From: an uncultured Bacteroidota bacterium
Lineage (GTDB): Bacteria > Bacteroidota > Bacteroidia > Chitinophagales > Saprospiraceae
NCBI GenBank assembly: GCA_937926185.1
Contig: CALEYM010000061.1
Location: 1-13,376 of the forward strand
Direction of reading: 5' to 3'
DNA length: 13,376 bases
Part shown: piece after piece, positions 7,336 to 13,376 of the stretch
How positions within the stretch are numbered: position 1 is the stretch's first letter
How the letters are laid out: each line of letters begins with the position of its first letter
Program-made: the position numbers and the translations under genes
Notes under the pieces: generated by a model
The model's input: the letters and a program-made list of their open reading frames with translations, nothing else
What the model was told of the DNA's origin: nothing
The model's database searches: none

Positions 7336-7360
7336 GTTCTCTCGTTCCATCTTTACTGCC

Positions 7361-7402
7361 TACCGTCCACCGTCTACCGTCCACCGTCCACCGTCCACCG
7401 TA
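7361..7402. repeat. Right minisatellite arm (CCGTCCA/CCGTCTA heptamers) upstream of porP-like gene
   Basis: Tandem CCGTCCA units with one CCGTCTA variant. The variant lies opposite the corresponding variant of the left arm, so the inverted match (7364-7400 with 7179-7215) holds with a single mismatch. The arms, mobile element and direct repeats occupy most of the 328-base gap between metF and the porP-like gene. The remaining ~100 bases (7403-7504) hold only the leader and a possible promoter. Confidence 0.88.
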
Positions 7403-7443
7403 CTTTGTCCGTTTCAGGCAATTCACCGCCACGTTCGGCGTTG

Positions 7444-7451
7444 TATTTTCG
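7444..7451 (+). promoter_or_regulatory. Possible -7 box ahead of the PorP/SprF gene
   Basis: TATTTTCG matches TAnnTTTG at seven of eight positions and lies 53 bases before the ATG at 7505. No matching -33 TTG is evident at normal spacing. TACTTTG at 7401-7407 is an alternative, one base shorter than the consensus, directly at the edge of the minisatellite. Confidence 0.25.
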
Positions 7452-7504
7452 TTTTCCAAAAATTCCGCTGAATTTGCGGGCGCAATACGGCCTGAACTGA
7501 ATTT

Positions 7505-8488
7505 ATGAGAAAACTATTATTTACCCTGATGTTCCTGACCGGCCTGAAGTTGGCGGCGCAGGACCCCATTTTTTCGCAGTTTTACGCGGCGCCCCTGCAG
7601 ATCAATCCCGCTTTTGCCGGCAGCGGCTACGCACCGCGCATCGGCACGGCCTACCGCAATCAGTGGACGGGTTTCAACAATGCCTACCGCACCTATTCCG
7701 CTTATTACGATCAAAACCTCGACCGGCTCAACAGTGGTATCGGCTTCAACCTGGAGGGCGACGACGCCGGCAACGGCATCCTGCGCACCATGCGATTTTC
7801 GGCGCTGTATGCCTACCGCTTAAAAATAAACGACGATCTGGGCGTTAAAATCGGCGTGGAAGCCGGTTTCCAGCAAACGGCCATCGATTGGGATCAGCTG
7901 GTATTCCCCGACCAGTTGGATCCCATCAACGGGCCGGTGATCACCACTTCGGAACAACGGCCCGATCAGCTGAGCAAAACGGTGTTCGATGTTTCCTCCG
8001 GCCTGCTGCTGCTGAATCCCCGTTTCTGGCTGGGCGTGTCCATCAAACACCTGAATGCGCCCAACCAAAGTTATCTTCTGATCAACGACAACCTGTCGAG
8101 GGGCCTGCCTTTGCGCTACGCCCTGCATGGCGGAACGGAGCTCACTGTTAAGGAAGGCAATAAACTGCAAGCTGCCTCGTTTATCTCCCCGAATTTTTTG
8201 TTTTTGTTGCAGGGGCCGTATAAGCAATTGAACGTGGGAGCTTACGCGGCTATCGGGCCGGTTTTTGGCGGAGCCTGGTACCGGCACACCTTTCGGAATG
8301 CCGATGCCGCGATCCTGATGATCGGAGTACGGCAGGATATGTTCAAGATCGGCCTGAGTTACGACCTTACCATATCCGGTTTGTCCGGGCAGGCAGGCGG
8401 AACGTACGAACTGACGATGGGCATTTTCTTCGACAAAGGCAAGAAGAAACCGCATGACCTGAACGATTGCACCCGGATGTTCCATTGA
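7505..8488 (+). CDS. PorP/SprF-family type IX secretion outer-membrane protein
   Basis: The product has 327 residues with a signal peptide, MRKLLFTLMFLTGLKLAAQ. The mature N-terminus then reads DPIFSQFYAAPLQINPAFAG, the hallmark of PorP/SprF proteins, followed by GTAYRNQWTGF. The remainder alternates hydrophobic and polar strands with turns, as in an outer-membrane beta-barrel, and the length fits the family (about 300-350). In Flavobacterium, SprF is needed to export the adhesin SprB. Family members usually sit next to a large adhesin or gliding-associated C-terminal-domain protein, but none adjoins this gene, which is followed by gldJ. The precise paralogue cannot be assigned because these genomes carry many copies. 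The ATG at 7505 is chosen because it opens on the signal peptide. Confidence 0.9.
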   Translation: MRKLLFTLMFLTGLKLAAQDPIFSQFYAAPLQINPAFAGSGYAPRIGTAYRNQWTGFNNAYRTYSAYYDQNLDRLNSGIGFNLEGDDAGNGILRTMRFSALYAYRLKINDDLGVKIGVEAGFQQTAIDWDQLVFPDQLDPINGPVITTSEQRPDQLSKTVFDVSSGLLLLNPRFWLGVSIKHLNAPNQSYLLINDNLSRGLPLRYALHGGTELTVKEGNKLQAASFISPNFLFLLQGPYKQLNVGAYAAIGPVFGGAWYRHTFRNADAAILMIGVRQDMFKIGLSYDLTISGLSGQAGGTYELTMGIFFDKGKKKPHDLNDCTRMFH

Positions 8489-8595
8489 GGTGAAGGGTTT
8501 ATGGGGGGGTAGAGGGTTTATGAGGGTTTATGAGGTTTAGAGGGTTTATGAGGTTTAGAGGGTTTATGAGGTTTAGAGGGTTTAGAGGGTTTAGA
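8489..8595 (+). repeat. G-rich minisatellite immediately after the PorP/SprF stop codon
   Basis: The array starts right after the stop codon. It is built from AGAGGGTTTATGAGGTTT-like 18-base units, at least three of them nearly identical, with shorter GAGGGTTTAT units at the front and GAGGGTTTA units at the end. The stretch 8495-8516 has four G3 tracts separated by loops of 5, 1 and 4 bases, a G-quadruplex motif on the mRNA-like strand. Unlike the arrays after the TMTC-like gene and metF, it has no inverted partner and no mobile element. Confidence 0.9.
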
Positions 8596-8596
8596 A

Positions 8597-8627
8597 AGCA
8601 GGTCATTGAGTCAATGGAAAGCCTGCT
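8597..8627. terminator. Hairpin after the minisatellite, possible terminator
   Basis: The stem AGCAGG (8597-8602) with CCTGCT (8622-8627) encloses a second palindrome, CATTGA (8604-8609) with TCAATG (8611-8616). GATTTTGATT follows, a short T-rich run. It may end transcription of the PorP/SprF gene ahead of the gldJ promoter. The stem is modest and interrupted, so this is tentative. Confidence 0.4.
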
Positions 8628-8655
8628 GATTTTGATTAAAAAAACGCACATTCGT

Positions 8656-8704
8656 TAAATTTGGCGGTAGCCAGATATTGAAATGTTTAATTTGCCTACA
8701 TTTG
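8656..8704 (+). promoter_or_regulatory. Two candidate TAnnTTTG promoters for gldJ
   Basis: There are two perfect -7 boxes: TAAATTTG at 8656-8663, with a TTTG -33 candidate at 8631-8634 (21-base spacer), and TACATTTG at 8697-8704, with TTG at 8678-8680 (16-base spacer). The second would start transcription near 8711 and give a leader of about 27 bases before the ATG at 8738; the first would give about 68 bases. Which is used cannot be decided from sequence. Confidence 0.5.
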
Positions 8705-8737
8705 CTGCTCATTTTTCAAAACCTGCTATTTAATACG

Positions 8738-10246
8738 ATGAAAAAAACACTCATTCACGGGTTAACCTTGCTGCTGCTGGGCCTTTTGGTGGCGAGCTGC
8801 GGTCGCAAAACCGAGCGTTCCTCCACCACCAACTGGAAATACAACGACCAAAAGTGGGGTGGCTTTGAAAAATTGGACTACGAAGGCCAGGCCACGGGTC
8901 CGAACCTCGTACTCGTCGAGGGCGGTACCTTTACCCAGGGTCTGACCGATCAGGACGTGACGTACGAATGGAACAACGTGCCGCGCCGCGTCACGGTTTC
9001 TTCTTTCTACATGGACGAAACGGAAGTGGCCAATATCGACTACCGCGAATACCTTTTCTGGGTGCTCAACACCTGGGGCGCTACTTACCCCGAGGTCTGG
9101 AAACGCGCGCTGCCCGATACGCTCGTATGGCGCGAGGAACTGGCTTACAATGAACCCCTGGTGGAAACCTATTTCCGCCACCCGGCTTACGACGACTATC
9201 CCGTCGTGGGCGTCAACTGGCTCCAGGCCAACGAATACTGCAAATGGCGTACCGACCGTGTGAACGAAATGATCCTGGTCGAACGCGGTATCCTGGACAA
9301 TACGCCCGACCAGAAAAATGAAAATAACTTCAATACTGAAGCCTACCTGGTGGGTCAGTACGAAGGTTCGGTGCGCAAAAATCTGCCCGACCGCCGTACC
9401 GGTGGCGAACGCCACGTACGCCTGGAAGACGGTATCCTGCTGCCGACCTACCGCCTGCCGACGGAAGCCGAATGGGAATACGCCGCGCTCTCGCTGCTGG
9501 GCAACCAAGCTACCAGCAAAGACGAACTGATCACTGACCGCCGGATTTATCCGTGGGATGGCAACACGGTTCGTTACCAGAAGCGCAATCGCTACCAGGG
9601 TAAAATGCTGGCCAACTTCAAGCGCAGCGGTGGCGACTACGGCGGTATGGCCGGCGCCCTGAACGACAAAGCATTCACGCCCGCTCCCGTACGCTCCAAC
9701 TGGCCGAACGATTATGGCCTGTACAACATGGCTGGCAACGTGAACGAATGGACCGCCGACCTGTTCCGCCCGCTCACCTCCACCGACCTGGTCGACGTGG
9801 AAAACATGGAACTCAACCCCTATCGCGGCAACGTCTTTATGACGAAAAAACTGGACCCGGAAACCGGCGCGCCGATGCCGAAAGACAGCTTGGGCCGCCT
9901 GACCTACGAATTGATGGACACCACCCAAACAGCCCTTCGCGACAACTACAAGCGCCCCGAAGTGTATAACTATCTCGACGGCGACAACGAGTCGGAAGTG
10001 GAATATCGCTACGGTATCAGCACCCTTATCAGCGACAAAGCCCGCGTCATCAAAGGCGGTTCCTGGGCAGATCGCGCCTGGTGGCTGTCGCCCGGCGCCC
10101 GCCGTTTCCTGGAGGAAGACAAAGCCAGCAAGGCGCTTGGTTTCCGCTGCGCGATGACCCGCACGGGATCGCCGACCGGCAACAACGAACCCGCCGGCAA
10201 CCAGTTTAAAGTAAAGAAAAAATCGGTAAAACGCCGCTACAAGTAA
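8738..10246 (+). CDS. gldJ: Gliding motility / type IX secretion lipoprotein GldJ
   Basis: The product has 502 residues. The ATG at 8738 is used because it begins a lipoprotein signal peptide ending in LLVASC (lipidated Cys21); an in-frame TTG at 8678 would bury it. The rest is an FGE/SUMF1-like fold: LVLVEGGTF, SFYMDETEV, YPVVGVNW, YRLPTEAEWEYAA, LYNMAGNVNEW, VIKGGSW and GFRCAM. GldJ-specific features are the N-terminal NWKYNDQKWGGF region, LPDTLVWREELAYNEP, FRHPAYDDYPVV and KWRTDRVNEMIL, which fit GldJ better than GldK. In Flavobacterium, GldJ is an outer-membrane lipoprotein required for gliding and T9SS, and it supports GldK. The fold is structural here; no sulfatase-activating activity is implied. 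The C-terminus is strongly basic (VKKKSVKRRYK). murF lies downstream, an order I recall from Flavobacteria. A strong terminator follows 18 bases after the stop. Confidence 0.85.
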   Translation: MKKTLIHGLTLLLLGLLVASCGRKTERSSTTNWKYNDQKWGGFEKLDYEGQATGPNLVLVEGGTFTQGLTDQDVTYEWNNVPRRVTVSSFYMDETEVANIDYREYLFWVLNTWGATYPEVWKRALPDTLVWREELAYNEPLVETYFRHPAYDDYPVVGVNWLQANEYCKWRTDRVNEMILVERGILDNTPDQKNENNFNTEAYLVGQYEGSVRKNLPDRRTGGERHVRLEDGILLPTYRLPTEAEWEYAALSLLGNQATSKDELITDRRIYPWDGNTVRYQKRNRYQGKMLANFKRSGGDYGGMAGALNDKAFTPAPVRSNWPNDYGLYNMAGNVNEWTADLFRPLTSTDLVDVENMELNPYRGNVFMTKKLDPETGAPMPKDSLGRLTYELMDTTQTALRDNYKRPEVYNYLDGDNESEVEYRYGISTLISDKARVIKGGSWADRAWWLSPGARRFLEEDKASKALGFRCAMTRTGSPTGNNEPAGNQFKVKKKSVKRRYK

Positions 10247-10264
10247 TTTACTGCAACGGCTGTT

Positions 10265-10317
10265 AAGTAAAAAAACAGGAGCCATCCCAATGCGGGATGG
10301 CTCCTGTTTTTTTACTT
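10265..10317. terminator. 24-bp perfect-stem intrinsic terminator between gldJ and murF
   Basis: The arms at 10265-10288 and 10294-10317 pair without mismatch around a 5-base loop. The GC-rich core (CAGGAGCCATCCC) is bordered by a 7-base A-run on the left and a 7-base T-run on the right. This makes it a textbook intrinsic terminator that would work in either direction. It separates gldJ from murF transcriptionally. Confidence 0.92.
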
Positions 10318-10347
10318 CAAATAGAGCGGTTTATGCTAAACAATACC

Positions 10348-10355
10348 CACCTTTG
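10348..10355 (+). promoter_or_regulatory. Possible -7 box ahead of murF
   Basis: CACCTTTG matches TAnnTTTG at seven of eight positions, lies between the terminator and the murF ATG at 10392, and implies a leader of about 30 bases. No clear -33 element is seen. Confidence 0.35.
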
Positions 10356-10391
10356 CTTTCTTTCCAAACCGGCTTTTGCATTTGCCTCGCC

Positions 10392-11720
10392 ATGGTTTCT
10401 TTAGAAAAACTGTACTCCATATACCGGCAACACCCGGTTGTTTGCACCGATACGCGCCGGCTGACGCCCGGCTGCCTTTTTTTTGCCCTTAAAGGAGAAA
10501 ATTTTGATGGCAACCGCTTTGCCGGCAAGGCCCTCGAAGGTGGCGCGGCATACGCCGTGGTCGATGACCCCGCTCTCCGCGAAACGGATGGCTGCCTGGT
10601 AGTAGACGACGTCCTGACTGCGCTTCAGCATTTGGCAACCCTGCACCGCAGGCAGTTCGACATTCCGCTGATTGCCATTGGCGGCTCCAATGGCAAAACC
10701 ACCACTAAAGAACTGGTGTCGGCGGTGCTGGGCAGCCATTATCCCTGCCATTACACGCAAGGCAATCTCAACAACCATATCGGCGTACCGCTCACCCTGC
10801 TGGCCATGCCGGCCGATACCGAGGTGGCCGTGATTGAGATGGGTACCAATCAGCCGGGCGATATAGACCTGCTGTGCCGCATTGCGCTACCCACCCACGG
10901 GTTGCTCACAAACATAGGTAAAGAACACCTGGAAGGTTTCGGCGACCTTCAGGGCGTAAAAAAGGCCGAGGGCGAACTGTTTCGCTATCTGGCCCGGCAT
11001 CACGGCTGCGTTTTTATCAATACGGCTGAAAAATACCTTTCCGCCATGGCCCGAAGCAACCGGATAAAAGTCTTTTACTCCGCCAGCGATACGCTTCAGG
11101 CCCAGGACAGCATCATCGATATTCGTCTGGAGGCGGAAACGCCCTTTGTTAAAGTGGCTTTTTTATCGGAGGATAACGAGCCGGTGGCGGTACAAAGCCA
11201 ACTGATCGGGCGGCATAATTTTCACAACATTATGACCGCGGTAGCGCTGGGCGTGTATTTTAAAGTGCCGGCGGCAAAAATTAAATCTGCGCTGGAAGCC
11301 TACCGCCCCGCTAATAACCGCTCGCAACTGCTGAAACATGGCTCCAATACTATTCTGCTTGATGCCTATAATGCCAACCCCACCAGTATGCGAGCCGCCC
11401 TTGAAACGCTGCGCGCCGTAAAAGCGCCCTCGAAGATGGCCATTATCGGCGACATGCTTGAACTTGGCGAACACAGCCGGCTGGAACACGAACAAATCCT
11501 GCGTTTTGCCGCCGGCTGCCGGTTCGGGCAACTGGTTGCGGTAGGCCCTGAGTTTGGCGCCTGCCATCCGGAAAAATTCAAGGCGTTGCATTTTCCCAAT
11601 GCGTCTGCTGTGAGGGAATGGCTGGCACGGCAGACGTTCAATCATACCTTTATTTTGGTAAAAGCATCGCGGGGAATTCAACTGGAAAGGGCGATTGACG
11701 CCCTCCCTATTTCAAAATGA
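10392..11720 (+). CDS. murF: UDP-N-acetylmuramoyl-tripeptide--D-alanyl-D-alanine ligase
   Basis: The 442-residue product is the cytoplasmic Mur ligase that adds D-Ala-D-Ala to the UDP-MurNAc-tripeptide, the last step of soluble peptidoglycan precursor synthesis. The N-terminal substrate domain has DTRRLTPGCLFFALKGENFDGN. The ATP-binding loop is GGSNGKTTTKE (G97 to E107, with K102 in the P-loop). Then come TQGNLNNHIGVPLTLL, EMGTNQPGDI and NIGKEHLEGFG. The C-terminal domain has LLDAYNANPTSM and IIGDMLELGEHS, all typical of MurF. The length is close to the usual 440-460. The ATG at 10392 is preferred because the upstream extension to 10290 would start inside the terminator hairpin and adds no family sequence. 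A transporter gene begins 41 bases downstream with no terminator between, so the two may share a transcript. Confidence 0.95.
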   Translation: MVSLEKLYSIYRQHPVVCTDTRRLTPGCLFFALKGENFDGNRFAGKALEGGAAYAVVDDPALRETDGCLVVDDVLTALQHLATLHRRQFDIPLIAIGGSNGKTTTKELVSAVLGSHYPCHYTQGNLNNHIGVPLTLLAMPADTEVAVIEMGTNQPGDIDLLCRIALPTHGLLTNIGKEHLEGFGDLQGVKKAEGELFRYLARHHGCVFINTAEKYLSAMARSNRIKVFYSASDTLQAQDSIIDIRLEAETPFVKVAFLSEDNEPVAVQSQLIGRHNFHNIMTAVALGVYFKVPAAKIKSALEAYRPANNRSQLLKHGSNTILLDAYNANPTSMRAALETLRAVKAPSKMAIIGDMLELGEHSRLEHEQILRFAAGCRFGQLVAVGPEFGACHPEKFKALHFPNASAVREWLARQTFNHTFILVKASRGIQLERAIDALPISK

Positions 11721-11761
11721 CCCACTGAGCAATGACGATAACGACCCAATGACGACGACGT

Positions 11762-13198
11762 ATGAAACACCGCTGGTTATCACTGGCAGCAGGGCCACTG
11801 CTTTTCGTTTTGATCGCTTTTGCGCCCACGCCTCCCGGTATGGCGCCGGCCGCCCAATATACCGCGGCCGTTGCCGCCTGGATGGCCGTGTGGTGGATCA
11901 CCGAAGTGACGCACACCGCGGTCACGGCTTTGTTGCCATTGGTGTTGTTTCCGCTGGGGGGAGTGTTGCCCCTCAAAAGCGTATCGGTGGAGTTCGGCAA
12001 CGAAATCATATTTCTTTTCCTGGCCGGATTTCTTTTCGGGCGTACCATCGAACGATGGAACCTGCACACGCGCATCGCCCTGAACATGGTGTTGTGGCTG
12101 GGCAGCAACCCCCCGCGTATGGTGTTGGGGTTTATGGTGGCCACGGGGTTTATTTCCATGTGGATATCCAATACTGCCACGGCAGTTATGATGACGCCGG
12201 TAGCAATTGCCGTGGGCAGCGGCTCGCTGATTGAACAGGAAGATGGTCCGCACAATTTTCATAAAGCCCTGATGCTGGGTGTGGCTTATGCTTGTTCCAT
12301 AGGCGGCATGGCTACCATCGTGGGAACGCCGACAAACGCCATTTTTCTGGGTTTTGTGCGGCAAAATATGCAGGTGGAAGTTTCCTTTTGGCAGTGGTTT
12401 ATTTTCGGACTGCCCTTTGCCGCCGTACTGTTATTGCTCTGCTGGTGGCTGTTGATCCGGCTTTTCCCCATGGGAAAGGATATCCACGGTAAGGATTACA
12501 GCGCGGTATTGCGCACCGAATTGAAAGCCCTGGGGCCGCTCTCTGCCCCGGAACAGCGCCTGATGTGGGTATTTGGGGCAGTTATTGCCGCCTGGATCAG
12601 CGGGTCGTTGTTTTGGTATGCATGGGTTCCCAATTGCAACGACACCGTTGTGGCCCTTACGGGCGCCATGTTGCTGTTTTTTCTGCCGTCGAGTAATGCC
12701 CGTCGTGATCAGCCCTTGCTCGATTGGGATAATGCCCAGAAAATTCAGTGGGGTGTACTCCTGTTTTTTGGCGGGGGGCTCGCCCTGGCCAAAGGTTTCG
12801 ATCAGAGCGGCCTGGCCAAATGGATGGGCGCCCAAATGGAAAGTCTTGACACGCTACCCATGGTACTTATCCTGCTGGTGGTGTTGTCGATGGTGACTTT
12901 GTTGAGCGAACTGGCGTCCAATATCGCCACGGCTTCCATGATGATGCCGGTGTTGGCGGTATTGGCAAAAGCCGTGGGCGCCGATCCTTTCGGCCTGTTG
13001 CTCAGCGCGGCAATGGCCGCGTCGTTCGGGTTCGGGCTGCCGGTAGCGACGGCGCCGAATACCATCGTATTCAGTTCCGGCCATTTACATACGCGGGATA
13101 TGGCGCGGGCCGGCTTTTTACTGGATGTCATCGCCATTTTACTGTTACTCGTTTTTATTTATTTCTTTTTGCCGTTGGTATGGGGAATTCGTATGTAA
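11762..13198 (+). CDS. SLC13/DASS-family anion (dicarboxylate-type) transporter
   Basis: The product has 478 residues, almost all hydrophobic, with about 11-12 membrane segments. It shows the inverted two-repeat plan of the divalent anion:sodium symporter family. Repeat 1 has WISNTATAVMMTP (SNT at 136-138) and GMATIVGTPTNAIFLGF. Repeat 2 has LASNIATASMMMP (SNI at 386-388) and GFGLPVATAPNTIVFSSG. These loops form the sodium and substrate sites in INDY-type carriers. Likely substrates are C4-dicarboxylates, sulfate or a related anion; the sequence does not decide. The T-to-I change in the second SNT motif is noted; mammalian SLC13 members also vary there (SNV). The ATG at 11762 is the only in-frame start in the gap. 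The gene probably belongs to the murF transcript, although no functional link is evident. Confidence 0.88.
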   Translation: MKHRWLSLAAGPLLFVLIAFAPTPPGMAPAAQYTAAVAAWMAVWWITEVTHTAVTALLPLVLFPLGGVLPLKSVSVEFGNEIIFLFLAGFLFGRTIERWNLHTRIALNMVLWLGSNPPRMVLGFMVATGFISMWISNTATAVMMTPVAIAVGSGSLIEQEDGPHNFHKALMLGVAYACSIGGMATIVGTPTNAIFLGFVRQNMQVEVSFWQWFIFGLPFAAVLLLLCWWLLIRLFPMGKDIHGKDYSAVLRTELKALGPLSAPEQRLMWVFGAVIAAWISGSLFWYAWVPNCNDTVVALTGAMLLFFLPSSNARRDQPLLDWDNAQKIQWGVLLFFGGGLALAKGFDQSGLAKWMGAQMESLDTLPMVLILLVVLSMVTLLSELASNIATASMMMPVLAVLAKAVGADPFGLLLSAAMAASFGFGLPVATAPNTIVFSSGHLHTRDMARAGFLLDVIAILLLLVFIYFFLPLVWGIRM

Positions 13199-13208
13199 AT
13201 AACATACG
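13190..13208. terminator. Small hairpin over the stop codon of the transporter gene
   Basis: CGTATGT (13190-13196) pairs with ACATACG (13202-13208) around a 5-base loop containing most of the stop codon, and a short T-run follows at 13218-13222. It is a weak candidate terminator. Between it and the next ATG at 13327 I see no gene and no convincing promoter. Confidence 0.35.
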
Positions 13209-13326
13209 ACTTATCGATTTTTAAACCGGCCGAATTAATCAAAATTGCGAAATTAGCAGCCAAAGCAACTATTGATTACACTCTTTGTCCCCTTATCGCG
13301 CGGCATAAACCCTGCCCTTACTGAAC

Positions 13327-13376
13327 ATGACCAGAAAAATAATATTCGTCATCGGGTATATGCTTATATTGCTTTT
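13327..13376 (+). CDS. Start of an unidentified gene, truncated by the window edge
   Basis: Sixteen codons are visible, reading MTRKIIFVIGYMLILL. Two lysine/arginine residues followed by a hydrophobic run suggest a signal peptide or a first membrane segment. The gene lies 128 bases after the transporter stop, on the same strand. Too little is present to name a family, and the start itself is provisional. Confidence 0.4.
   Translation, partial: MTRKIIFVIGYMLILL

Noticed and set aside
8678..8737. TTG start upstream of gldJ
   Set aside because: It would add 20 residues before the lipoprotein signal peptide and would place the coding start upstream of the TACATTTG promoter box.
8738..10246. Formylglycine-generating (sulfatase-activating) enzyme
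   Set aside because: The fold is FGE-like, but the lipobox and GldJ-specific segments are decisive, and the active-site cysteine pair of FGE is not apparent.
8762..10285. A 507-codon open frame on the reverse strand opposite gldJ
   Set aside because: The + strand frame encodes a full GldJ with lipobox and family motifs. The reverse product shows no recognisable domain, and such shadows are common in GC-rich coding DNA. The same reasoning excludes the long reverse frames at 1417-2220, 3202-3825, 4818-5990 and 7820-8485.
10290..10391. Upstream ATG extending murF by 34 residues
   Set aside because: It lies in the terminator loop and the extension has no MurF-like sequence; ATG 10392 matches the family N-terminus.
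11695..12234. Alternative 179-codon frame with MTTTYETPLVITGS-like start
   Set aside because: It overlaps the SLC13 gene in another frame and lacks any family signal; the SLC13 frame is unambiguous.

Overview
The window is a stretch of Bacteroidota chromosome, probably a Saprospiria-like lineage. The clues are a protein with a type IX secretion (T9SS) C-terminal sorting domain, a PorP/SprF-family barrel, a GldJ-type gliding/T9SS lipoprotein, TAnnTTTG-type -7 boxes ahead of several genes, and no convincing Shine-Dalgarno sites. The lineage is inferred from these families; no rRNA or marker gene is present to prove it.

All recognised genes lie on the + strand. In order they are: (1) a 1206-residue secreted multidomain reprolysin-like protein (166-3786) whose zinc motif has lost its first histidine; (2) a polytopic TMTC/GT-C-like membrane protein with a C-terminal TPR-like tail (3912-5903); (3) metF (6220-7176); (4) a PorP/SprF-family outer-membrane protein (7505-8488); (5) gldJ (8738-10246); (6) murF (10392-11720); (7) a SLC13/DASS anion transporter (11762-13198), probably co-transcribed with murF; (8) the first 16 codons of another gene (13327-13376), cut by the window edge. 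Genes 1, 4 and 5 belong to T9SS/gliding biology (a cargo, an accessory barrel, a core lipoprotein). Gene 2 could act in extracytoplasmic glycosylation. metF and murF are housekeeping genes.

The unusual part is between the genes. The 3' end of nearly every gene carries a large structured element that begins at or within a few bases of the stop codon: a 35-bp perfect inverted repeat after gene 1, minisatellite-armed inverted repeats after genes 2 and 3, a G-rich minisatellite plus hairpin after gene 4, a 24-bp perfect stem after gene 5, and a small hairpin over the stop of gene 7. Genes 2 and 3 are the most striking. Each is followed by a hairpin with 37-bp arms built from short tandem repeats, and the two repeat families are unrelated (octamers of AACCCGCC type versus CCGTCCA/CCGTCTA type). 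Within the interval between the arms, both hairpins hold the same ~110-bp AT-rich element with terminal inverted repeats. One copy is bordered by a 9-bp direct repeat that looks like a target-site duplication. This suggests a small non-autonomous transposable element (MITE) that targets minisatellite hairpins at gene ends, comparable in logic to insertion sequences that target REP palindromes.
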